From Paramacrobiotus metropolitanus (Eukaryota > Tardigrada > Eutardigrada > Parachela > Macrobiotidae): 64,000 nt of DNA. The notes under the pieces are model-generated. The model searched no databases. It saw nothing but the letters and a program-made list of their open reading frames with translations, and was not told the origin of the DNA. Positions within the stretch are counted from its first letter, which is position 1. Each line of letters begins with the position of its first letter. Made by a program: the position numbers and the translations under genes. This document shows, piece after piece, positions 53,713 to 63,000 of the stretch. The stretch is from the NCBI RefSeq assembly GCF_019649055.1, contig NW_026570296.1, forward strand, positions 124,001-188,000, read 5' to 3'.

Positions 53713-53935
53713 ATAAAGGAGAAAACTGACCGTAAAACAATAAAAATACAAGATAAAACGATTCACTAAATCTACAACATGAGATCTCAGAAGAGGCATG
53801 AGCGTACACATAAAAGAATGAAGGCAAGGAGATCATAGACGTGAAGCGATGTTTCAGGCATTCCGTACAAAATACCAAACATTCTAACGGTAGTGGGCAA
53901 AATTCACCTCCAGAAGTCCACCAGATGATACCACA

Positions 53936-54118
53936 TTAAGGAATTTTAGGAGGGAGCTTGGAGACGGCCTCCTTGACAGCAATTCTGCCACGCTCAAAAC
54001 GCTGCTGAGCTTCAGTGCGTTCGGCCATCTTCTGCGCCACTATCTCCGTCCATGCCGAGACACGGTTCTCCAGCGCCTGCTTGGCCGCTTTCTTCCTCTC
54101 CGAAGCTGGAGGAGTCAT
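53936..54118 (-). CDS. Small helical basic protein of element B, 60 residues
   Basis: The ORF starts at ATG 54118. It is a Lys/Arg/Ala/Glu-rich, probably fully alpha-helical peptide ('ENRVSAWTEIVAQKMAERTEAQQ') with a Pro-rich end. It occupies the position of A's 10175-10561 between the Pol III array and the next sense ORF. Sequence similarity is weak. Confidence 0.45.
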   Translation of the reverse strand: MTPPASERKKAAKQALENRVSAWTEIVAQKMAERTEAQQRFERGRIAVKEAVSKLPPKIP

Positions 54119-54758
54119 CGTGATTTAACAGATAACCACAGTATCACAGATTGCACAAATAAACTTAAAGCAGCGGGATCAGGAGAATAAGATCACAGTA
54201 ATTGTAACCGATTAAATTAAAATAAAGGTTCATACTGGGATACATTCAGGATAGGACTCTGCCAGCTGCCCACGCTGGCGACCGCATACTTCGTAACCAG
54301 CGAAGTCCATTAACACATTGCCTACGGCAGAGCGTGTGTATTACAACAACACTTCTTAGCACCGTCAACAATTTCGCTAGAGTGTGTATATTAAACGAAT
54401 ATACGCTCGACAATTTACCGCTTTCCACACGCAAAATCGTAACTTCCACAGGCTTTTAATTCCTTTTTACAAAATACAGGCCTATAAAATTACGGATCAT
54501 TCCATCAGTACAAACTTCATGGAAACAGAGCCATAACAATAGGCTCAATCACAACTGGGAGGAGAGCAAAACAACACTCATTTTAGATGCTAAAAGGCAG
54601 CAGCTATAAAATTATACATGATTAAGCATGTTGGGCTCAGCATCCTCAAAACACACATAAAAGGCAGAAAACAGCGAGAGATTTAAAGAAAAAGGCCCAT
54701 ACAGTTTAAATCATCGAGCTGTAATTTAAACACACAAACGGCCGATCAACAAAAGTCC
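54119..54758. other. Spacer, nothing recognised
   Basis: No gene or Pol III unit is recognised. Weak short frames exist on both strands. Confidence 0.35.
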
Positions 54759-55622
54759 TCACTTCCAGTAGGTGTGGGGAGTGCCACGGAGAACATGGCG
54801 CTGCACTACGATGTGCTTGCGCTTCTTCTTCGGTTTCTGAGCAGTGCCGAAGTCATCATCCACCGACAGCATGTCCACAGGCAAAAATTCAATCGGATCC
54901 TTAAAATCCAGCTTGTGCTCTGCCCACCAGTCATCCACGTCTAAGTCTGGCTCTTCCCAGTCCTCGAGATTGCCAGATCCCCACAGTTTTGGAATAGGCT
55001 CATCGTCCAGAGTATACAGCATCCGACCACACGAGCCTGGGCCATTATTCTCACACTCCACACAACAAAGCTCTTCTTCCATCACACGCTTGTTGTGTTC
55101 CAGCATGCGCTGATGACGCTCACGCGGAGTTTCCGGCGGGTTAAATAGGGATGGCAAACCATATTCCTTGCGCAGGCGTTCGGATGCTTCACGAAGGATA
55201 GGAGTGTCGGGATACAGAATGAAACCGATCTTCAAGTAATACATTTGCATTTCCGACGCACGAACTTTCTCGATCTCTAAAGCCACCTGAGCCTCAAAAT
55301 CCAATGGCTCGGGTTCTGTAAAATTCAAGGCCATAATTTCGGAATTAGAAAGTTTACAAAGCTCCGAAATAGAAATATATGGGCCGCCCAAAGAACGCCA
55401 AAAGTACACAAACTCGGAGATGTGTTCCTGGTTCGCCAGAACATACGCAACAGAATCAGAAAATCTGACGAACTTACGGCGCTTCTTCTCATCTTGCTCA
55501 GCACAAATCATACGCCCGCGCTCAGATTTATAAAATTCCATCTCCATTTTAAAAGAATAGTAGGGATTCAAACGGAAAAGAATGTAAATGAGAAAAGACG
55601 AGAGAGCTGCAGATCCAAACAT
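54759..55622 (-). CDS. Acidic accessory protein of element B with C-terminal nuclear signal
   Basis: ATG candidates are at 55622, 55547 and 55541; the one at 55547 starts the hydrophilic protein, and the longer version adds a hydrophobic stretch that could be a membrane anchor or untranslated sequence. The body has charged helices ('EAQVALEIEKVRASEMQMYYLK'), a Cys pair/Cys group ('CCVECENNGPGSC') and an acidic Trp-rich region. The C-terminus has 'KPKKKRKH', an SV40-like nuclear localisation signal. No family is recognised. It could be the positional partner of A's 12938-13504. Confidence 0.55.
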   Translation of the reverse strand: MFGSAALSSFLIYILFRLNPYYSFKMEMEFYKSERGRMICAEQDEKKRRKFVRFSDSVAYVLANQEHISEFVYFWRSLGGPYISISELCKLSNSEIMALNFTEPEPLDFEAQVALEIEKVRASEMQMYYLKIGFILYPDTPILREASERLRKEYGLPSLFNPPETPRERHQRMLEHNKRVMEEELCCVECENNGPGSCGRMLYTLDDEPIPKLWGSGNLEDWEEPDLDVDDWWAEHKLDFKDPIEFLPVDMLSVDDDFGTAQKPKKKRKHIVVQRHVLRGTPHTYWK

Positions 55623-56114
55623 GAAAACTGCTGACACACTGCAGCAGTGCAGACCGGAAACAGCTGGGCAGACTGAAACTGCTACTGCCCTAACATTTGG
55701 CTACACATGGGTGGTTGGTACAGTGACATAATTGTTTACATGTTCAAACGTGAAGACTTCGCATTTTTAGACTGTCATTTGTGTGTTAAAATCGTTTTCC
55801 GTCGGGTTATCTGCCAAATTCTGATTTTAAACAACCAGAGAAGTCCAATTTAACCCGATTTATTTCTGAACGGCCAAATCTGCGCTCCAGAGAATGAATG
55901 GTAAGCCACTTCATAGAAAAGCTGTACATAGCACAGGCTGTAACAATAACGCTAAAGCGCTAATTGTAAACGGAAAACAGGTTCTGTACAAGATTCTATG
56001 AATTTGGAGTAAAATGCCCAACACCAAGGATAATGCTCCTCCGTAAAACGAAAAATACAGAAGCTAAAATAAGAGAGCACTAAAACAGGGCTGTGATTGC
56101 AGGGGAAATCCTCA
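55623..56114. other. Spacer, nothing recognised
   Basis: This AT-rich gap lies between two sense accessory ORFs. No RNA gene or repeat was identified. Confidence 0.35.
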
Positions 56115-56963
56115 TTACACCGCAGCGCCCATATTGTCATCATCGTCATCACGGCGTGGGCGATGGCGTTTGGCGATCGAAGCATCCAATTTACCCGGGC
56201 CGCGTTTCTCCTGTCCTTCATGTAACAGCCAACGAGTTTGTTGCAATTGCCGTTGTTGTTGGGATGAGGAGCGCGGATCTGCTGCATTCAGACGATCGAA
56301 ATAGCGCTGCTCTGCTTCCAAGCGGTGATCCTCGTCAATATTGGAAACCAATTCCTCGATATGCTGATTATACGCGTCCACGAGCGTAACAACGGCACCA
56401 TGGTCTTCCGTTTCCCCCGGGACATAATCCAACGCAGTGAGAAACTCGACAGGATTACGCACAACATTAATGCCGAAGTTCCGACGAAGTTCGCAGACGA
56501 TTTGCCCGATGAGCCATCCTTGTCGGAAATCCACTCGCAGGTAACGCAGTAATGCATAGTGTGCGTCCTTTGACAGATCCAGCGTGTGGACATAGCGATT
56601 GTACTTGTCCAGCGTCATTTCCGATCCGTTGTGATAAATCTTGCCACGAAAGCGCAATCGAGTCTCTGGATGCAGTTCCACATAATCAGCATCTGGATTA
56701 TGGGCACAATGAATCAAACCAGACGGAGGAATGTAACTCTTTCCTCCACGAGCATAGTCGTATGGAGATGGTCGAAGACCACAATCCACCATGCGATGGG
56801 ACCATTCAAATGTTGGTTCAGGCCATCCAACATGAGGATCGGGATACATTGGCGGCTGAACGTCGGCCAAGACATCTGCCAAAACCTGCACCGAATCCTC
56901 GGAGGAAGATGTAGTATCCTCATGCATGAAGGAATGATGTGCTGGCACTTTCGGGCGATACAT
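56115..56963 (-). CDS. Accessory protein of element B with 'GKIYH' domain
   Basis: The ORF is 282 residues from ATG 56963. The polar N-terminus is followed by a domain at about residues 90-160 ('LHPETRLRFRGKIYH', 'MTLDKYNRYV') that matches A's 5378-6400 protein ('LHPGTRLFLNGKLYH', 'ISVKKFNHFV'). Helices and a Gln-rich stretch follow, then a basic-acidic end ('AKRHRPRRDDDDDN'). In B it lies on the 5' side of the Pol III array, whereas its A relative lies on the 3' side, so the domain has been duplicated or moved within the elements. Function unknown. Confidence 0.6.
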   Translation of the reverse strand: MYRPKVPAHHSFMHEDTTSSSEDSVQVLADVLADVQPPMYPDPHVGWPEPTFEWSHRMVDCGLRPSPYDYARGGKSYIPPSGLIHCAHNPDADYVELHPETRLRFRGKIYHNGSEMTLDKYNRYVHTLDLSKDAHYALLRYLRVDFRQGWLIGQIVCELRRNFGINVVRNPVEFLTALDYVPGETEDHGAVVTLVDAYNQHIEELVSNIDEDHRLEAEQRYFDRLNAADPRSSSQQQRQLQQTRWLLHEGQEKRGPGKLDASIAKRHRPRRDDDDDNMGAAV

Positions 56964-57295
56964 TATAGCGGTATGGAGTAATTTCAGCCGTAAAATCAGT
57001 GTAGAGAAGGAGCAAATTCACGCAAGATTGAGAGTGAATTAATGAATGCCACTGATCTTTACAGGTGTAAACTCATTTGCGGCCAGCTGAAAGTAGCTTC
57101 CTACACAGCTGACGTTCAAGAAGGAGCAACGAACGCTACTACGTCACTGCGACTGTCCAATGGCGATCATACACAGCACATCTGTACGTACACACCAGTT
57201 TTTGGGAATTTTCCAGATAGTTTAGAATTTAAAAGCATAAAATTTGGAATTTGAAAATGAAAGAAATATACATATTTACACGGCCGCTCGGCTAT
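56964..57295. other. Spacer between H2C2 ORF and GKIYH gene
   Basis: No feature is recognised. A small plus ORF (57042-57254) is unsupported. Confidence 0.35.
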
Positions 57296-57934
57296 TTAGC
57301 CGTTATTGCATAGAGTGCAGATTTTTATGAAATTATCACAGTCGCGCCTCATTTCCGGCCAGAAGAGACGAAGACTTCTATACAAGTAATCATACGGCGT
57401 AATATTACTGTTATACTTATGCAATAACCGCCGATGTACAGACTCAACTAAGATCTTACGCCACTGATAAGGAATGAGAATTTTTGGTACCCTTTTGGCA
57501 ATGTCCTGTTTCTCTCCATAATGGCAAATAATGCCGTTTATTTTCAGAACAAGTGGAAGATGCCAGGCCGCATATGCAGATTCCTCAAGAGTGCAATCTC
57601 CATCAACAACGGCGTCCCACAACATCAAGTCACTGCACTCCATTTGGCGATACTTCCAGAATTCTTGCTTGTCTAAAGCATCATCGGATATTACGCCCTG
57701 CGGCCAGAACTGCTCAATTGGACGCGCCCAAGCTGGAGCTGGTAAGATTCTGTCCTCTACTGTAGCCGGAGATGACTTCGATGATTGCGCTGGCGCAATC
57801 TCCATTGCATTACAGATGATTGGCATAGTACCACTGGCCACTGGCTCAACTGGTTCAGGTTGGCCCCCTCCCGGCTGGGATACATTCAGAATAGCCGGAT
57901 CTCTATTGTTTGTGGCCATACGCTTTTTTAACAT
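57296..57934 (-). CDS. Separate ORF with third H2C2 module, element B
   Basis: The ORF has ATGs at 57934 and 57919 and overlaps the end of the integrase frame by 32 nt in the +1 frame, next to an A6 run. The N-terminal half is polar. Residues about 95-210 repeat the FW...W plus H2C2 pattern ('ILIPYQWRKILVESVHRRLLH', 'LRLFWPEMRR', 'CTLC') with HX4H and CX2C intact. It corresponds to the C-terminal module of A at 17169-18302, which has lost its ligands. It may be expressed by reinitiation or a +1 frameshift. Its role could be nucleic-acid binding; inference. Confidence 0.6.
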   Translation of the reverse strand: MLKKRMATNNRDPAILNVSQPGGGQPEPVEPVASGTMPIICNAMEIAPAQSSKSSPATVEDRILPAPAWARPIEQFWPQGVISDDALDKQEFWKYRQMECSDLMLWDAVVDGDCTLEESAYAAWHLPLVLKINGIICHYGEKQDIAKRVPKILIPYQWRKILVESVHRRLLHKYNSNITPYDYLYRSLRLFWPEMRRDCDNFIKICTLCNNG

Positions 57935-60014
57935 CGACCGACGGGTCTCTTTTGCGCTTTTTATCGTTACTTTGATTTATAAGTCTCTCTACAGGTTTCA
58001 CCACACGCCCAGAGCGGGTCTTCAGAAGCGGTACTTCCTCCATCTGTTTATCCAGATATTCGGCGTACTCAGCATTAAGACGCGACGACGCTGAGTCAAC
58101 GGACGGGATCACCGGCGGCGGCGCGGGCGCCTCAACCAATTCATCAGGGCATTCCTTCTCCACACAGTCAAGCAACTTTGGTAAGTGTTCGTCTTGTAGA
58201 ATAATGTCAACGTCGCGGAAATTATACGGCTTTAAGCGGCTGACATGTACAGTGTCAATTTTGACGTTCCCACGCCTATTACTCTTTACTACATAGTGCA
58301 CCGGCCCGGACTGACGAACAATTTCCCATCCAGCAGTCCAACGAGGCATAAGGGATGGATTTTTCCCTACTTTCCGATGTAATACGTACACCAAAACCTG
58401 ATCACCGGCTTTATACGAGGTATGGGATATGTTGGCGTCATAACGGATTTTGTCCTTTAATTTATGGCGAAATTCCTCTGCGTTAACTAAATCCAGGGCC
58501 TCACCAAGGCCACGTTGCATCTGCTGCACATAAACATGAGCGGGAATCACGAAGTCCTCTTCAAATGGCAGGAAGTTATTTACCGGTAAGCGCATCTCGG
58601 TGCCATGCATCATGAAGAATGGTGAACGGCCCGTACGCTCCACAACCTTGCTGTTAAATGCGGCACAAAGTGCTGGGAGGAAAATGTCCCAGTCACTTTG
58701 TTGCTCATTTACATACTTCGCTAGCGCCTTTTTGATTTCCCCTACACGCTTTTCAACAAGTCCATTGCCCTGCTGGTGTCCTGACGCCGTCGGTGCGTGA
58801 GCAACACCAGCGAGAGCGAGAAGCTCTCGAAACATTTCTGACATAAAATTACTGACGCGGTCTGAGGTAATGTGCACGGGCATGCCAAAGACTGTCAGGA
58901 TACGACGATAAAAGAACAACGCCAATGTGGCGGCGTCATTTCTCTCAACTGCCTCCGCAACTATATATTTGCTTCCGTAATCAACTGCAATAATAATGTT
59001 TTTGTTTCCGGATTCCGTCGTTGGGAGGGCCGGAGCAACGTCGATTGCCCAAACTAACCGAGGAGGGACGGTCGGGTTTGACTGCAGAGCGCCGGCCGGT
59101 GCCGTAGCGAGAGGATTTTGTGCAAGGCACGCCGGGCAAGAGGCACAATAACTTTTAACAGACTCGAACATACGGGGCCAATAAAAATATTTATACATCC
59201 TCTTATAGGTGGCCAGGACGCCCAAGTGTGCCGCTAACGGGGAATCATGGTTATCCTGAAGGAACTGAAGCCGCCAGTGAACAGGTACATACATGCAATA
59301 ATAGATCTTCCGGTTTAATTCGAACTTATAATAAACAACGCCCTGTTTCACAACAAATTTGTTTAGGTGTAACTTCTCATGGTCTGACATCTTTTCCTTT
59401 TTGTTTTCTAGGAGCAGCCGCCATCGGACAATTCGCGCATCGCGAGACTGCTCTTCAGCCCAGTATGAAGCTTTATCATCAGTAATCAGCTTCTGCACTT
59501 TGTCTGCATCGAAGGCCTTCATATCTTCCTCAGAAATGGCTTTGACTTCGGCCGACATCATCTCGAAACGGATATCCACGTAGTCTCGTTCCAGGATAGC
59601 GAAACAACACTCGATCATCGCGGCATCACCGGCGAAAGGGTAAGTTTGCCGATAATCGAATTCAATATCAGAATCATCCGAGTCAGGTTCCGGTTGTTCT
59701 CCTGGATTTCTACTTAACGCGTCAGCAATTCCGTTCTCTTTGCCAGGTATGTGAACAGGTTTAGTGTTAAACTGCTGGATATATAACGCCCAGCGCCCAA
59801 GGCGGCCAGCTGCATCGCGCATATTATTTAGAAAAACCAACGCTTGATGATCAGTCTGTACTTCAAACTGATAATCAGACAAATAATGCTTCCATTTCTT
59901 TAAGGCGCAAATAACTGCATAAGCTTCAAGTTCCGTAGGAAAGTAGAGCCTTTTCTGTGTTTCAGTCAGCTTGCGGCTTAAGTACGCAATAGCGCCAATT
60001 CGTGGGCACGCCAA
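57903..60014 (-). CDS. RNase H C-terminal part and integrase of element B
   Basis: Residue numbers are from 60014, where the codon is TTG and not a true start. RNase H motifs: 'TELEAYAV' (about 27-34) and 'VQTDHQAL' (D55). An integrase H2C2 zinc module lies at about 240-297 ('VPVHWRLQFLQDNHDSPLAAH', 'YFYWPRM', 'CPAC'). The catalytic core has D325, D385 and E421, a DD35E arrangement. A C-terminal domain around 535-600 resembles the Ty3/Gypsy GPY/F-type module. Integrase looks intact. The frame enters from the RT ORF through a break at about 59994-60025. Confidence 0.85.
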   Translation of the reverse strand: MACPRIGAIAYLSRKLTETQKRLYFPTELEAYAVICALKKWKHYLSDYQFEVQTDHQALVFLNNMRDAAGRLGRWALYIQQFNTKPVHIPGKENGIADALSRNPGEQPEPDSDDSDIEFDYRQTYPFAGDAAMIECCFAILERDYVDIRFEMMSAEVKAISEEDMKAFDADKVQKLITDDKASYWAEEQSRDARIVRWRLLLENKKEKMSDHEKLHLNKFVVKQGVVYYKFELNRKIYYCMYVPVHWRLQFLQDNHDSPLAAHLGVLATYKRMYKYFYWPRMFESVKSYCASCPACLAQNPLATAPAGALQSNPTVPPRLVWAIDVAPALPTTESGNKNIIIAVDYGSKYIVAEAVERNDAATLALFFYRRILTVFGMPVHITSDRVSNFMSEMFRELLALAGVAHAPTASGHQQGNGLVEKRVGEIKKALAKYVNEQQSDWDIFLPALCAAFNSKVVERTGRSPFFMMHGTEMRLPVNNFLPFEEDFVIPAHVYVQQMQRGLGEALDLVNAEEFRHKLKDKIRYDANISHTSYKAGDQVLVYVLHRKVGKNPSLMPRWTAGWEIVRQSGPVHYVVKSNRRGNVKIDTVHVSRLKPYNFRDVDIILQDEHLPKLLDCVEKECPDELVEAPAPPPVIPSVDSASSRLNAEYAEYLDKQMEEVPLLKTRSGRVVKPVERLINQSNDKKRKRDPSVDVKKAYGHKQ

Positions 60015-63000
60015 TTCGTGGGCACCTCCGTCGGCTTATCCCGCGGGCACTGCATAAGCACTGCACCGACTGCGATAGTGCTGGCGTCGACAACCACTCT
60101 CGACAAGGCCTCTGGATCGTAACGGGCCAAGACGGGCGCCGTCACCAAGGCCTCCTTTAATTGTTCCACAGACCTGCACTGATCCGTTCCCCATTCGAAG
60201 GTAACTTTTTTGGGAATTAATTTTTGAAGCGGCTCAGCGATTTCTTGGAAGTTCTTAATAAATTGACGATAATATCCTACCATACCTAAAAATCTGAGGA
60301 TATCTTTCTTATCTTTTATAGGGCCGAATTCCTTAACGGCCTGAATTTTCTCTGGATCTGTGCTTATACCAAACTGGTCAACAGTATGACCCAAAAAGGT
60401 AATCGAATTAACAAATAATTCTGTTTTTTCAGGGTTAATGGTCCAGCCGCATTCCTGGAGCCTCAGAAAAAGCTCCTGTAAGTCCCGCATATGATCTGCC
60501 AGGTTTTTACTGAAGACAATAATGTCATCAATAAAAACCAACACGTTCCTCCACTTCATGTTCGCAAGCGTCAAATCCATGGCGCGCTGGAATGCAAATA
60601 GCGCGTCCTTCATCCCGAAAGGTAAGACTTTATACTGGAACGTAAATTCTTCTCCCACCATCGTTGTTTTACATCGGTCTGCTGGTTTGATTTTTATTTG
60701 CCAAAAGCCACTTTTAAGGTCAATTTTGCTGAATACAGTAGCTTTATCCAACGCATTCAAAATGTCATCGACTCTGGGAAGCGGGTAACTGCTGCCCATT
60801 AATCGTTCGTTCAGCTTGCGGAAATCCACGGTTAAGCGCCGGGATTTATCTTTCTTTTTTACGATACATATAGGACTTCCCCATGCTGAATTTGTTGGCT
60901 CGATTATACCGTCTTTAATCATTTCCTGTGTTTTAGCTTGGAGCCATTTACGATCTTCAAACGATGTACGGTACGGAGGAGTTCTAACCGGCAAACTCGT
61001 GCCTGTGTCAACGGAATGCTCATAGATAGTACAGCATCCCACCGGACGCGCCTTAGTCGGTAAAACTGACTTCGCCTGATAGAAAATAGCCTTTAATTCT
61101 TCCTTGCTGGGACAGATATCACCAACTTTAATTTTTGCGAAGGTTTCCTCTGTTTCAGGATCAACGGCGACAGGGGGAGACGGCTGTGACTGCATCGCCA
61201 CACATTCATTAATTTTCTCCGGCACTGGAATGCCCTTGTCGTCGCTGGGAACACCACTAATCGCTTCTTGACAACTCTCCTGAAACTCTGGAGAGTCCAT
61301 CTGGTAGACCGCGTCCACGAGTGCCACTTCACCGAGGTTAGTTTCTTCATTTAAAACGAGCGGTTTGTCAGAGACATTTACAACGCATACTCTACAATTA
61401 CCGTACTCATTAAGCGTTAGGACACCATCCAATAATACCGCATTTTTATTCGAGTCAGGAATTTTTCCTTCGTAGAGAAAGGGCTGCGTATACAGATACT
61501 CATCCTGGAACTCCATGAATTGCTCATCGGACATAGACGTCGTTGCGCGGATAATTCCCTGCGAATGGGGCTGAATTATGACCGGTGAAGCTGGAAATAA
61601 CTCCATTTTAAAGCAGTCAATAGGACCAGGTTCAGGCTCGAACCGGTAAATGTCCTGCTCAACCGAATTAACCTCGACCTGTGCTTGAGCCTGTTTCAGA
61701 TGGGCGTCCCTGTACGCCAACTCAATGGCATCCTTCGTGTAGACACAAGCCGGGATCTCTGTGGATTCACGGACGTCCTGCGACCGTTTGGGCAAGTTTT
61801 TAGCCGTCGGTTGTTGTAATACCGGCGCCGGCTGCACTGTCTCAGCAGACATTTGACTTGCCGCCTCGCGCTCTGCGTATTCCCGCCGAATTCTACGGCT
61901 GTAACTGGACTTTTTACGCCTGGGAGAACTCCTTCCCGAACCCTCCGGTGATGGTTCGTAATTTCCCACGGTGGGTTGCGCTGGATTAACAGCTGCAGAC
62001 TCACTCAACGCTTTCTGTTTCTGAATTTCATTCCAGATTTCCCACTGTTCGTTGATGTCGACATCTACAGGAGAGTCGTAAGATGCCCTGACTGCCGGAG
62101 GAAGCAAATCCGACATTTGGTCACTGATCAACTTATGCTCCTGCGGTGAGTTACCAGTTAATTGGGAGTTTATTTCTCTTTGCTTCTCCGCCTGTTTATC
62201 TTCGTAGGAGGTCGGACACGGGCCGATATTGATAGGCTTCATGCCGTCAGCTGGAATAAAGCTACCGTTTTCAAATTCACCTGCTGGCGCCGGGTTATCC
62301 ACGGAAAAGGTAACCTTACGTTTTCCTATAGCTTTCTGTGCGGCCAACTGTTCATTTCTTTTAATCGTTTCAAAATGCCGACGGTCATTAATCGAGTTTC
62401 GACATACGTCACAGTTTTTCTCATACCGTTCGATTTCAATTATACAATCCGGCCAGTAAAATAACTTCACTAAGTACGGATATAATTTTTCATGCCGGCC
62501 ATACGCCTGTTTATGAATTAGTATTTCGTGAAAGCAGGCTATCAACTTTTGTCGCCATTGGTGCGGCACATAAATTCGTGGGCAAGCGCCGGAGTGATCA
62601 GGCACTCTACATAATATTCCTTCGCAAATTATAAACCGATTTATTTCATACTTGGTAAAATTAGTATTAGCATGCGACGGCTTCTTGTACATTTTGTACC
62701 ACATCCGGCTATCAACACACTGCTGTTGGGTTTCACGCCAAAACTGTGGATCTCTGAAACGTTGTTCCGATGGAAACAACTGTTTATCTTGTGGCCTATC
62801 CATCGGCGTCATCCACTTCTTCAACTCTGGATTGCGTGCCATATAAGACGGATAATCGTGGACTTCATCAACGTCTCTGCGGTCACGCTCAACAGGTATG
62901 ACATTCAACAGCTTATTGTCCATGCTTAAACATTCGACAACCTTCGCTGATTTCTCCAATACGCCCATGTAGAGGTACTTTGCTGCAGGATGCTGTTTCA

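Noticed and set aside
57531-58094. 187-residue plus-strand ORF over integrase end
   Set aside because: It is a shadow of the integrase tail and H2C2 ORF on the minus strand.
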